Shown piece after piece: positions 1 through 6,629 of a stretch of 8,425 nt of DNA (positions within the stretch are counted from its first letter, which is position 1; every line of letters begins with the position of its first letter). This DNA comes from Rhodospirillaceae bacterium (GTDB taxonomy: Bacteria; Pseudomonadota; Alphaproteobacteria; UBA8366; GCA-2717185). Location of the stretch: NCBI GenBank assembly GCA_028817685.1, contig JAPPPC010000855.1:1-8425 (forward strand), given 5' to 3'. Position numbers and translations under genes: made by a program. A model generated the notes under the pieces. The model had not been told where the DNA came from. It ran no database searches and saw nothing but the letters and a program-made list of their open reading frames with translations.

Positions 1-82
1 GGGTCTCGGACCCGTCGGTGTCGGTTAGAGCGGAAGAAATATCCAAGGCGATCGCACTGTCTTCCGCACCACTTCCGGCTTC
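1..82 (-). repeat. Start of second Ig/cadherin-like repeat unit (cut by window edge)
   Basis: Residues 331-357 (EAGSGAEDSAIALDISSALT then DTDGSET) align without gaps to residues 219-245, with about 19 of 27 positions identical. The DNA of the two copies differs at many synonymous positions, so this is not a recent duplication. The rest of the unit is outside the window, and more copies are likely beyond it. Confidence 0.75.
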
Positions 83-1072
83 GACCGAAATGCTGGGCGT
101 GTCGGCATCCGCGGTCACGGTCACCGGGAGTGTCAGTGTCGTCGATGAGGTTGCGCCGGACGCGCTTTCCGTTGATGTCGCGGTGATTTCGAGTGAGAAG
201 TCGGCGTCGCTATTGGCGGGGGGTGTCAGGGTGAGGCCGTCAAGCTGTTCCGGAGTCAGTGTCACCGTGCCGTCCGGGTTGACGGTGCCCGCCGACAGGG
301 TGGCGCCGGTGGGCAAACCGGCGATTTCGATTGATAGGGTTTCCGAACCATCGAGATCCGTTAGGGCGGCTTCAATGTCGAGGGCGATTGCGGTGTCTTC
401 CTGACCCGAAGCGGCCTCGACCTCGAGTGTCGTGTCCGAGGCGCTGAGATCTGGTGGATCGAAGATCAGGACGAGGCCGTCATCGTCGAGATCGTCATCA
501 TCGTCTTCGTCGTCGGTTGTCTCGGGCTCGGCGGCAGCCGGTTCGAGAGTGACGGTCGCAACCAATTCGGACGCGGTTTCCGGCGTGACCAAGATAAAGA
601 ACTCGCCGGCCGCTTCTTCCGCTGTCAGAGAGTCCGTCGTTCCACCTTCATCGGCGTCTTCCGCACCCGTGCCCGAGGATACGCCTTCGAACCGCACCGA
701 ACGATCGGTGTCGTCGCGGCCCTCGTTCCCCGCGGTGATGATGGTGTCCAAGCGGACCGGTACGAAGGCGCTCGTACCCGACGCTTGAATTTCGGCGACT
801 GTTTCCGGGGCGATGCGAATTTCGAAGACGCGCCCGGTCTCTCCGGTATCCGAAATCTGGGCGGACCGGTCCGCGCCGCGGTTCTCCGCAGTGGGCTCAT
901 CCGTCGTATTGCCCATCTGAATATTGGGATGGGTCAGGTCGGTGCGTTGAATGACTTGCGCCTGCGGGGTTAGGCGCGGCGTTTGTCCGGCGAGGCGCTG
1001 GCTCTCGATATCCTGCAGATCGAACAGTTCGATCATGCCATTATCGGAGGTGGAGTTCGTATTCACGGCCAT
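1..1072 (-). CDS. N-terminal part of a giant Ig/cadherin-like repeat protein, probable type I secretion substrate (partial)
   Basis: The minus-strand frame is open from an ATG at 1070-1072 to the left edge (357 codons); the C-terminus lies outside the window. The product starts MAVNTNSTSD and has no signal peptide or membrane segment, as expected for a type I substrate, whose signal would be at the missing C-terminus. Residues 1-80 are polar. Two short look-alike segments occur at 83-97 and 158-172. Residues 187-198 form an Asp/Glu run, and from about 219 an acidic Thr/Ser-rich repeat begins (EDTAIALDI, TDLDGSET, LTLTPPANSDADF), with a second copy starting at 331. Such repeats are known from very large RTX/VCBS-type adhesins and exoproteins of alphaproteobacteria; the Asp-rich turns are likely Ca2+ sites. 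The divergent neighbouring exporter operon suggests this is its cargo. An adhesin role is inferred. A LapG-type retention module is not evident. An in-frame GTG 12 codons upstream lacks a ribosome site, so the ATG is preferred. Confidence 0.85.
   Translation of the reverse strand, partial: MAVNTNSTSDNGMIELFDLQDIESQRLAGQTPRLTPQAQVIQRTDLTHPNIQMGNTTDEPTAENRGADRSAQISDTGETGRVFEIRIAPETVAEIQASGTSAFVPVRLDTIITAGNEGRDDTDRSVRFEGVSSGTGAEDADEGGTTDSLTAEEAAGEFFILVTPETASELVATVTLEPAAAEPETTDDEDDDDDLDDDGLVLIFDPPDLSASDTTLEVEAASGQEDTAIALDIEAALTDLDGSETLSIEIAGLPTGATLSAGTVNPDGTVTLTPEQLDGLTLTPPANSDADFSLEITATSTESASGATSSTTLTLPVTVTADADTPSISVEAGSGAEDSAIALDISSALTDTDGSET
83..418 (-). repeat. First complete 112-residue Ig/cadherin-like repeat unit
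   Basis: Residues 219-330 of the repeat protein form one period of 336 bp. It opens with EAASGQEDTAIALDIEAALT, continues through a DLDGSET turn and a beta-rich segment (LSIEIAGLPTGATLSAG), and then a stretch ending in PANSDADFSLEITATS and VTVTADADTP. The next unit begins at residue 331 with the same opening pattern. This arrangement matches the tandem Ig/cadherin-like domains of type I secreted giant proteins. Domain boundaries are estimated from the repeat period, not from a structure. Confidence 0.75.
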
Positions 1073-1079
1073 CTCGGTA

Positions 1080-1084
1080 CCCTC
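1080..1084 (-). promoter_or_regulatory. Ribosome binding site deciding the start of the repeat protein
   Basis: On the minus strand GAGGG lies 7 nt before the ATG at 1072. The alternative in-frame GTG at 1106-1108 has no purine-rich site in front of it, and an in-frame stop occurs further upstream. This supports the ATG as the start. Confidence 0.55.
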
Positions 1085-1160
1085 GTCATCCGCAGTATCA
1101 CCCACGGTTATCGCGTTCGAAAAAGGTCGAGAAATTCGTTGCCCGACCCAGATAGATAAA

Positions 1161-1166
1161 ATTATA
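1161..1166 (-). promoter_or_regulatory. Candidate -10 element for the repeat-protein gene
   Basis: The minus strand reads TATAAT here, a perfect sigma70-type -10 hexamer, about 90 nt before the ATG at 1072. No good -35 hexamer is found 16-18 nt upstream, so an activator or another start could be needed. Chance occurrence in AT-rich DNA cannot be excluded. Confidence 0.35.
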
Positions 1167-1167
1167 T

Positions 1168-1178
1168 GTAAATTTTAC
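1168..1178. repeat. Short palindrome in the divergent promoter region
   Basis: GTAAATTTTAC consists of 5-bp arms GTAAA/TTTAC around one central base. It lies immediately upstream of the minus-strand TATAAT, where a dimeric regulator could bind. It is short and in AT-rich DNA, so the operator reading is speculative. Confidence 0.3.
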
Positions 1179-1291
1179 GAAAATACATCGCCCAAATAGA
1201 TGACGTTTTCGTTTAGGGTTAATGCTATTGCCTCTTCCGCGCCTATGATCGTGCTCACAGGCGGCGAAATATTAAGGTGTTTGGATTGCAG

Positions 1292-1326
1292 AATGCTTAA
1301 AGTTTCGTACATGGTTTTAAGGCATT
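1292..1326 (+). repeat. Imperfect inverted repeat just upstream of the exporter start
   Basis: AATGCTTAAA (1292-1301) can pair with TTTAAGGCATT (1316-1326) with one bulged G, leaving a loop of about 14 nt. It ends 8 nt before the ATG at 1335. In RNA it could form a leader hairpin next to the weak ribosome site (AGCGGAA); in DNA it could be an operator. Both readings are inference. Confidence 0.3.
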
Positions 1327-1334
1327 AAGCGGAA

Positions 1335-3050
1335 ATGGCGCAGCAGCACAGCTTCTTGAGATCTTTGTTTCGGGTCACGTTCAACCGGTCGGACGTATTG
1401 CTCACATCGGTCGCGTTAAACGTTCTGACACTGGCGCTACCATTGGTAATATTGCAGGTCTATGACCGTATTGTTCCGGGTAATGCGACGGATACTTTCG
1501 CGTTTTTGGTTCTTGGGTTGGCCGCGGTCGTCGTTCTCGAAGCAATACTTCGCGCGGTGCGTGGCTATATTATCGCCTGGGCGGCGGCGCGTTTCGAACA
1601 TGCGACGTCGCGCCGCGCGGTGGACCGGCTGCTCAAGACCGAGATCGAGGCGTTCGAGGGCGTCCCAGCGGGAACCCATCTGGACCGGATATCGGCGATC
1701 GAACCCCTGAGAGACTTTCATTCCGGCAACGGTCTGCTGGCGATTTCCGATCTTCCGTTCGTGTTCATCTTTCTGGGATTGATCGCGATCATCGGTGGTC
1801 CGATCGTGTTCGCGCCGGTGGCCGTGGTCGTCCTGGCCGGGTTTCTGGCACTCTTCATCGGCACGTCGCTGGACCGCGCGGTTCGCCGCCGCGCGTCCCT
1901 GGACGATCAGCGCTACAATTTCATCTTTCAGATCCTGTCGGGTATCCACTCGGTAAAGGGGTTGGGTCTCGAGGCGCAGATTCTGCGTCGCTATCAGGCC
2001 TATTTGCGGCCGCTCTCCACTGCGGTTCACGATGTGGCGCGGTTGACGGCGATCGGCAACGCGCTTGGCGCGACTTTCGGCAATCTGGCGATGTTCGCCG
2101 TCGCCGCGGCGGGGAGCGTTTTCGTCGTCCAGGGCACGATGACCGGCGGCACGTTGATCGCGTCGACCCTGCTGGCCGGTCGGGCGGTGCAGCCGCTTAT
2201 TCGCATGATCGGTGTGTGGATACAGGCGCGGAACCTCAAACTGTCGGAAGAAAGACTGGATGCGCTGATGGCGCTGCCGCAGGAATACCGGCCGGAGCAA
2301 GGGACCGCGGTGGTACCGGATCTGGAACTCGGCATCGAGCTGCGAAACGTGACCATCGACCGTGGCCAGCGCGGCGCGCCGGTACTGGACGATGTTTCGC
2401 TGCGTATTCCGGCAGGCGCCCTTGTCGCGGTCACGGGGGCGGCCGGCAGCGGGCAATCGATCCTGTTGGATCTGATCGCTGGCCTGGCGCGGCCCGATAG
2501 CGGCGAACTGCTAATCGATGGCATCGACAGCGATGAAATCGACATGCACGAATTCCGGAAAAAGACGGGCTTCGCCCGGCAAAGCACCGTTCTGTTCCGC
2601 GGTACGGTTCTCGATAATCTGACCAAGTTTCAGGGGCGGGAGTCGCTTCCATCGGCTCTGCGCGTGGCGCACGATCTCGGCCTGGACGAAGTGATCGCCC
2701 GCATGCCGGGCGGGTTGCAAACAACGGTTGGAGATACCGCATCCGACAGTCTGGCGGGCAGCATCAAACAACTGATATCGCTGGTCCGGGCGTTTGGCGA
2801 TTCGCCGCGGCTTCTGTTGTTCGACGAGGCGAATAGTGCCCTTGATATGAACGTCGACCAGAAGCTGCGTGAGCTCTTCGAAAAACTGCATGGCAGCACG
2901 ACGATCATTTTGGTGACCAGCCGACCTTCTCTTATCCGGCTGGCCGATATCGAGATCAATCTGGATCAGGGCCGGGTCGCTTCGATACGGCAAAGCGCGG
3001 AGCCGAACGGTAGTGCTGCGGCCGCGGAAACCACGGAGGCGGCAGGATGA
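1335..3050 (+). CDS. Type I secretion ABC exporter subunit with degenerate ATPase domain (first of pair)
   Basis: This 571-residue fused permease/ATPase is of the HlyB/PrtD/LapB type and sits in the inner membrane. The transmembrane domain spans about residues 20-300, with hydrophobic segments near 20-42, 55-80, 138-157, 158-176, 243-266 and 270-295; it has no C39-like N-terminal domain. The nucleotide-binding domain (about 333-555) keeps the Q-loop Gln416, Walker B LLLFDE (493-498) and D-loop SALD (501-504). It lacks the Walker A lysine (GAAGSGQS, Gln374), the A-loop aromatic (Arg343 by eye), a normal LSGGQ signature (LAGSI, 473-477) and the H-loop His (Ser529). It therefore looks like the nucleotide-binding-impaired half of a heterodimer with the next gene, which overlaps its stop by 4 bp. 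The start has only a weak ribosome site, but the N-terminus fits the family. The C-terminal tail after about 555 is low-complexity. The likely cargo is the divergent repeat protein. Confidence 0.88.
   Translation: MAQQHSFLRSLFRVTFNRSDVLLTSVALNVLTLALPLVILQVYDRIVPGNATDTFAFLVLGLAAVVVLEAILRAVRGYIIAWAAARFEHATSRRAVDRLLKTEIEAFEGVPAGTHLDRISAIEPLRDFHSGNGLLAISDLPFVFIFLGLIAIIGGPIVFAPVAVVVLAGFLALFIGTSLDRAVRRRASLDDQRYNFIFQILSGIHSVKGLGLEAQILRRYQAYLRPLSTAVHDVARLTAIGNALGATFGNLAMFAVAAAGSVFVVQGTMTGGTLIASTLLAGRAVQPLIRMIGVWIQARNLKLSEERLDALMALPQEYRPEQGTAVVPDLELGIELRNVTIDRGQRGAPVLDDVSLRIPAGALVAVTGAAGSGQSILLDLIAGLARPDSGELLIDGIDSDEIDMHEFRKKTGFARQSTVLFRGTVLDNLTKFQGRESLPSALRVAHDLGLDEVIARMPGGLQTTVGDTASDSLAGSIKQLISLVRAFGDSPRLLLFDEANSALDMNVDQKLRELFEKLHGSTTIILVTSRPSLIRLADIEINLDQGRVASIRQSAEPNGSAAAAETTEAAG
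3035..3039 (+). promoter_or_regulatory. Ribosome binding site of the second ABC subunit inside the first gene
   Basis: GGAGG lies 7 nt before the ATG at 3047, which itself overlaps the upstream TGA (ATGA). The arrangement implies translational coupling and near-equal production of the two ABC subunits. Confidence 0.6.
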
Positions 3051-5224
3051 GTGGGATCAATCTCGTTCAGGCCTCGCCAGCCGATCTACAGTTTAAATGG
3101 CTCGAAGCAGTGCAAAACCGCTACGGAGACGATCCGGACAAGATCGTTGTCTGCCTGCTGCGTCTGCTCGCCGCGCTCGGCTGGCAGGGCAGTCCGCGGC
3201 AGGTCGTCGAAGCGTTTCCGGAAGAGACGCCGGACCTGACGATCGAAGATATTCGGGACATCCTGGCGCGGCTGGGGCTGAAAGCGGTTCCCCTGAAAGT
3301 AAAGGCGCGCGCGCTGGCCGGGCGGCTATGTCCCTGTCTTTTCGTTTCGCGCATCGGACGTCCCTGGACCGTGGTCGGCCGCGAAGGCGACAAGCTGATC
3401 ACATGCGATGGCTCCGACTTGACGCACACGGAGCGCCGTAACGGGCTGCCGGACGGGACGTTCTATATCATCGAACCCCTGGCGAAACCCTCGGAACAGC
3501 GGAACCGGGCCTCATCCTGGCTGCGCGATACGCTGATGCAGTTCCGCGGCACCCTGGCCGGGCTTCTTTTCGTGACGTTCCTGATCAACATCCTGTCGCT
3601 CGCCGTCCCGCTTTCGATCATGGTCATCTACGATCAGATCATCGGCAAAAGCTCGATGGAGATGCTGCCCTATCTGATTGCCGGCGTTGGCGGGGCAGCG
3701 TTGTTCGAGCTGCTGTTCCGAATTTTGCGGGCCCGGGCGCAGGCCTATATGGGCGCGCGTGTCGATTATGTGGTTGCCAGCAGTGTTCTGGAACAAGTGC
3801 TCCATTTGGCGCCCGGCTTTACCGAGCGCGCACCCGTTGGCGGGCAGGTGACCCGCATCCGAGAGTTCGAGGCGTTCCGTGACGCGGTGACCGGCGGCCT
3901 GCCAACCCTGCTGATGGACCTGCCATTCGTGCTGATCTCTTTTGGCGTCATCATCGCATTGGGCGGCTGGATCGTCCTGGTGCCGATCGTCTTGGCTCTG
4001 GCCTATTTGATTTTGGGACGCATCGTATTCGCCGAGTCGAGCGTACTGACCACCCAATCGGGCCAGGCAAGGTCCGAACGGTTCGGGTTTCTTGTCGAGC
4101 TGATGTGGTGGATGCGGTCCGTCAAACAGCAAGGGGCGGAAGACACGTGGATGGAGCGGTTCCGCAACATCTCCGCCGACGCCGCCTGGTCCAACTACAA
4201 CGTCTCGCGCCTGTTCCAGCACTCGCAGAACATTTCGCAGACGCTGGTGACGATCGCCGGCGCCAGTACCTTGGCGGTCGGCGTCTTCCTGGCCATCGAC
4301 GGCGTGATGACAATGGGTGCGCTGATCGCGATCATGATGCTGGTCTGGCGTGTCCTGCAGCCCATGCAATCCCTCTTCGGGGCCTCGGCGAAGATCGAGC
4401 AGTTGCGCCAAAGCATCCGGCAGCTCGAAACGCTTCTTGGCTATACGCGCGAACAGGAGCCGGGCGACGCGCCGTCGGCGTCGATCGAATTCGAAGGGCG
4501 GCTCGCGTTCAACCGCGTCAGCATGCGCTATGGCGCCGGTTCGGATCCGGCCCTATTGGGTGTCAGTTTCGTGGCCGAGCCGGGCGAAATCGTGGGCGTC
4601 GTCGGCCGCAGCGGATCGGGTAAATCGACCTTGGGCAAGCTGACGCTCGGCTTCTACCATCCGCAGGCCGGGGCGGTGACCTTGGATGGGATCGATATCA
4701 GGCAATTGCGTCCGATCACATTGCGCCAGACGCTCGCCTACGTTCCGCAAAGCAATCACGCGTTTCCGGGGTCGCTATACGAGAACCTGATCCTGTCGAA
4801 TCCCACCGCTTCGTTCGACGAGGTCAAGGCCGCGTGCCGGTTGGCCGGCGTTCTGCACAAGATCGAGGCATTGCCCTACGGTTTCGACACCCGGTTCCGC
4901 GACGGTCTGGAAGCGCATGTCCCGCAAGGTTTTCTGCGCCAGCTGGCATTGGCTCGGGCCTATTTGCGCAACGCGCCGGTCGTGGTCCTGGACGAACCGG
5001 CGAGTGCGCTGGATGATGAGGACGAACGCGCCTTGTTACGGGCGTTCGAGCTGCTGCGCGGCCGCACGACGACGATCATGATTACCCAGCGGCCCAGCCA
5101 CATGCGGATCTGCGACAAGCTGCTGGTTTTGGAGAACGGACAGGTGACGTATTTCGGGCCGGCCGAAGCCGTCCTGGAGCGCATCGATATGGTTTCGCTC
5201 AGCGCCGCTGGGCGGGCGAATTGA
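3047..5224 (+). CDS. Type I secretion ABC exporter subunit with C39-like domain (second of pair)
   Basis: This 725-residue HlyB/LapB-like inner-membrane exporter has three parts. Residues about 15-145 form a C39-like domain without protease residues: the catalytic Cys position is occupied by Lys32 (by-eye alignment, with Cys36 matching the second family Cys), and the His position reads PWTVV. Such inactive domains bind unfolded substrate in HlyB. The transmembrane domain is about 160-445. The ATPase domain is about 480-712, with A-loop Tyr495, intact Walker A GRSGSGKST (520-528), Q-loop Gln568, Walker B VVVLDE (645-650) and D-loop SALD (653-656). The signature motif is VPQGF (625-629) instead of LSGGQ, and the H-loop His is replaced by Gln681. 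It is paralogous to, but clearly different from, the preceding gene, so a heterodimer is likely. Its Walker A would be the only intact one in the complex. The HlyD-type adaptor gene follows 10 bp downstream. Confidence 0.9.
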   Translation: MSGINLVQASPADLQFKWLEAVQNRYGDDPDKIVVCLLRLLAALGWQGSPRQVVEAFPEETPDLTIEDIRDILARLGLKAVPLKVKARALAGRLCPCLFVSRIGRPWTVVGREGDKLITCDGSDLTHTERRNGLPDGTFYIIEPLAKPSEQRNRASSWLRDTLMQFRGTLAGLLFVTFLINILSLAVPLSIMVIYDQIIGKSSMEMLPYLIAGVGGAALFELLFRILRARAQAYMGARVDYVVASSVLEQVLHLAPGFTERAPVGGQVTRIREFEAFRDAVTGGLPTLLMDLPFVLISFGVIIALGGWIVLVPIVLALAYLILGRIVFAESSVLTTQSGQARSERFGFLVELMWWMRSVKQQGAEDTWMERFRNISADAAWSNYNVSRLFQHSQNISQTLVTIAGASTLAVGVFLAIDGVMTMGALIAIMMLVWRVLQPMQSLFGASAKIEQLRQSIRQLETLLGYTREQEPGDAPSASIEFEGRLAFNRVSMRYGAGSDPALLGVSFVAEPGEIVGVVGRSGSGKSTLGKLTLGFYHPQAGAVTLDGIDIRQLRPITLRQTLAYVPQSNHAFPGSLYENLILSNPTASFDEVKAACRLAGVLHKIEALPYGFDTRFRDGLEAHVPQGFLRQLALARAYLRNAPVVVLDEPASALDDEDERALLRAFELLRGRTTTIMITQRPSHMRICDKLLVLENGQVTYFGPAEAVLERIDMVSLSAAGRAN

Positions 5225-5229
5225 GGAGG
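5223..5229 (+). promoter_or_regulatory. Strong ribosome binding site of the adaptor gene
   Basis: GAGGAGG overlaps the stop codon of the second ABC gene (TGA at 5222-5224) and ends 5 nt before the ATG at 5235. This supports the chosen start and indicates one co-transcribed, closely coupled operon. Confidence 0.65.
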
Positions 5230-5234
5230 CAAGC

Positions 5235-6599
5235 ATGAGCGACGAGAACGCGAAGGGTACGCCGGAGCCGGCACCCGTTTCCCGCAAGATATCGCGCGCG
5301 CAGATGAAATATCTCTCCCGCGAAGCGATCCTGGAAGAGGTCGGCCCTTCGCGTTTTGCCATCATGGCGGGCCTGCTGGTGATCGCTCTGATCGCGGGCG
5401 CGGTCTATTGGTCGCACATGGTGGAGATCACGTCTGTGGCCAAGACCATTGGCAAGGTCACACCAACCGGGTATGAGCGCGTCGTGCAGCATCTCGAGGG
5501 CGGTATCGTGCGCGAAATCCGGGTTCGCAACGGCGATCTGGTGAAAGCCGGCGATGTGCTGATGCAGTTCGACGAGACGCTGCGGACCGCGGAATTGGAA
5601 CAGATACGCGCCCGTGACGGTTCGCTGCGCATCAAGGAAATCCGACTGCGCGCCTTCATCGACGGCGGTGAGCCGGAATTCGGAGATCTGGCAGACAAGC
5701 TCACCGATCAGGTAGCGGAAGGGCAGTTCATCCTGCGCGCGACACGCGAGCGGATCGCCGGCCAAAAAGCGGTGCTGGGGAGTCGGATTCGTCAGCGCCA
5801 GAAGTCGGTGGAAATCTTCAAGGAGCAGCTCGTCAGCTTGAAAGAACAGCAAAAGCTGGTGAATGAATCGGTCGGCATGCGCCAGAAGCTGTTCAAGTCC
5901 GGTCATGGGTCGCGCATCAATCTGATAAACACGCAGCTTGAGCAGTCCCGGGTGCAGGGCGCCATGGCGGAAGCGCGAGTGTCGATGGATCAGGCGCGCG
6001 CCGCCATTCAGGAGGCCAAGAACGAGCTGGCGGAACTCGAAGTGACCGAGCGGGGCAAGGCGCTGGAAGATTTGAGCAACGTGATGGCCGAACGCGCCGA
6101 GGTGCGGGAAAACCTGGCCCGGCTCGACGACCGGGTCAATCGCCTCGAAATCACCGCACCGGTCGCCGGTGTCGTGCATGGGTTGCAGGTCAACACGCCC
6201 GGCGCGGTGGTAGAACCGGCGCAGGTCCTGATGACGATCGTGCCGCTGGACGAGCAGGTTGTTGTCGAAACGGAAATCGAACCGCAGGACATCGGTCACA
6301 TCGCCGTTGGGCAGGAAGCCAACGTGACCGTGAGCGGTTTCGATCAACGGCGCTACGGCAATGTGAAGGGCACCCTGACCAACATCTCGCCGACGACGTT
6401 CACCGACGAGAAAGGTCGCAGCTATTTCAAGGGCCGGATCAAACTGGCGCAGGACTACATCGAAACCAAGGACGCCCAGCATAAGGTCGTCCCCGGCATG
6501 ATCGTCCAAGCGGACATCACGACGGGCTCGCAGAGTCTGCTGCGCTACCTGACGACGCCGGTGTACGTGGCCCTGTTCCAGGCGTTCTCTGAGAGATAG
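5235..6599 (+). CDS. HlyD-family type I secretion periplasmic adaptor subunit
   Basis: This 454-residue membrane fusion protein would link the inner-membrane ABC pair to a TolC-type outer-membrane channel; no such channel gene is in the window. A short cytoplasmic N-terminus (1-40) precedes a single membrane helix (about 41-59). The first lipoyl half-motif follows (84-112, with VQHLEGGIVREIRVRNGDLV, the family hallmark). A long alpha-helical coiled-coil hairpin covers about 115-300, and the second lipoyl half is at about 302-336 (RLEITAPVAGVVHGLQVNTPG). The C-terminal beta-barrel domain (about 340-430) ends with the typical PGMIVQADITTG and a hydrophobic RYLTTPVYVALFQAFSER tail. Length and domain order are normal for HlyD/PrtE/LapC-type adaptors. 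It is the last gene of the operon, converging on the DUF2817 gene with 7 bp between stop codons. Nothing looks broken. Confidence 0.95.
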   Translation: MSDENAKGTPEPAPVSRKISRAQMKYLSREAILEEVGPSRFAIMAGLLVIALIAGAVYWSHMVEITSVAKTIGKVTPTGYERVVQHLEGGIVREIRVRNGDLVKAGDVLMQFDETLRTAELEQIRARDGSLRIKEIRLRAFIDGGEPEFGDLADKLTDQVAEGQFILRATRERIAGQKAVLGSRIRQRQKSVEIFKEQLVSLKEQQKLVNESVGMRQKLFKSGHGSRINLINTQLEQSRVQGAMAEARVSMDQARAAIQEAKNELAELEVTERGKALEDLSNVMAERAEVRENLARLDDRVNRLEITAPVAGVVHGLQVNTPGAVVEPAQVLMTIVPLDEQVVVETEIEPQDIGHIAVGQEANVTVSGFDQRRYGNVKGTLTNISPTTFTDEKGRSYFKGRIKLAQDYIETKDAQHKVVPGMIVQADITTGSQSLLRYLTTPVYVALFQAFSER

Positions 6600-6600
6600 C

Positions 6601-6629
6601 CGCTGGTCAGGCGGAAACGCCGGCCAGCG
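6601..6629. terminator. Hairpin with GAAA loop at convergent gene ends, possible bidirectional terminator
   Basis: CGCTGGTC (6601-6608) pairs with GGCCAGCG (6622-6629) with one G-T pair. Inside it GGCG (6610-6613) pairs with CGCC (6618-6621) around a GAAA loop, leaving A6609 bulged. The 12-bp stem sits 1 nt after the adaptor stop codon and overlaps the last codons of the convergent DUF2817 gene. No T-run follows on either strand, so it is not a classical intrinsic terminator; it could act as a 3'-end stabiliser or a weak terminator. Confidence 0.45.

Larger units (their letters stand above)
1073..1334. promoter_or_regulatory. AT-rich divergent intergenic region with promoters for the repeat protein and the secretion operon
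   Basis: This 262-bp gap lies between two divergently transcribed genes, so it must hold both promoters unless transcription enters from elsewhere. Its central part (about 1135-1330) is much richer in A+T than the surrounding genes. It contains a perfect TATAAT on the minus strand, a short palindrome (1168-1178) and an imperfect inverted repeat near the exporter start (1292-1326). On the plus strand TTGCAG (1286-1291) and TACATG (1308-1313), 16 nt apart, are a weak possible -35/-10 pair. I recognise no specific regulator site, and no convincing small ORF. Confidence 0.5.

Noticed and set aside
718..760. Possible LapG-type cleavage site (TAGN) near residue 113 of the repeat protein
   Set aside because: LapG targets have a TAAG-like motif within a recognisable retention module; neither is present here, and no LapD/LapG gene is in the window.
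18..788. Two plus-strand open frames of 128 and 118 codons, rich in Ser/Val
   Set aside because: They are antisense to the repeat-protein frame, which has coherent repeats and domain features; their Ser/Val richness simply mirrors the Asp/Thr/Glu codons on the other strand.
1437..2456. Minus-strand open frame of 339 codons opposite the first ABC gene
   Set aside because: Its Arg/His/Gln-rich product is typical of antisense GC-rich coding DNA, and the plus-strand frame carries recognisable ABC exporter motifs.
1335..3050. First ABC gene as a pseudogene because of lost motifs
   Set aside because: The frame is intact and full length, is translationally coupled to the next gene, and keeps Walker B, the Q-loop and the D-loop, so a specialised heterodimer partner is more likely than decay.
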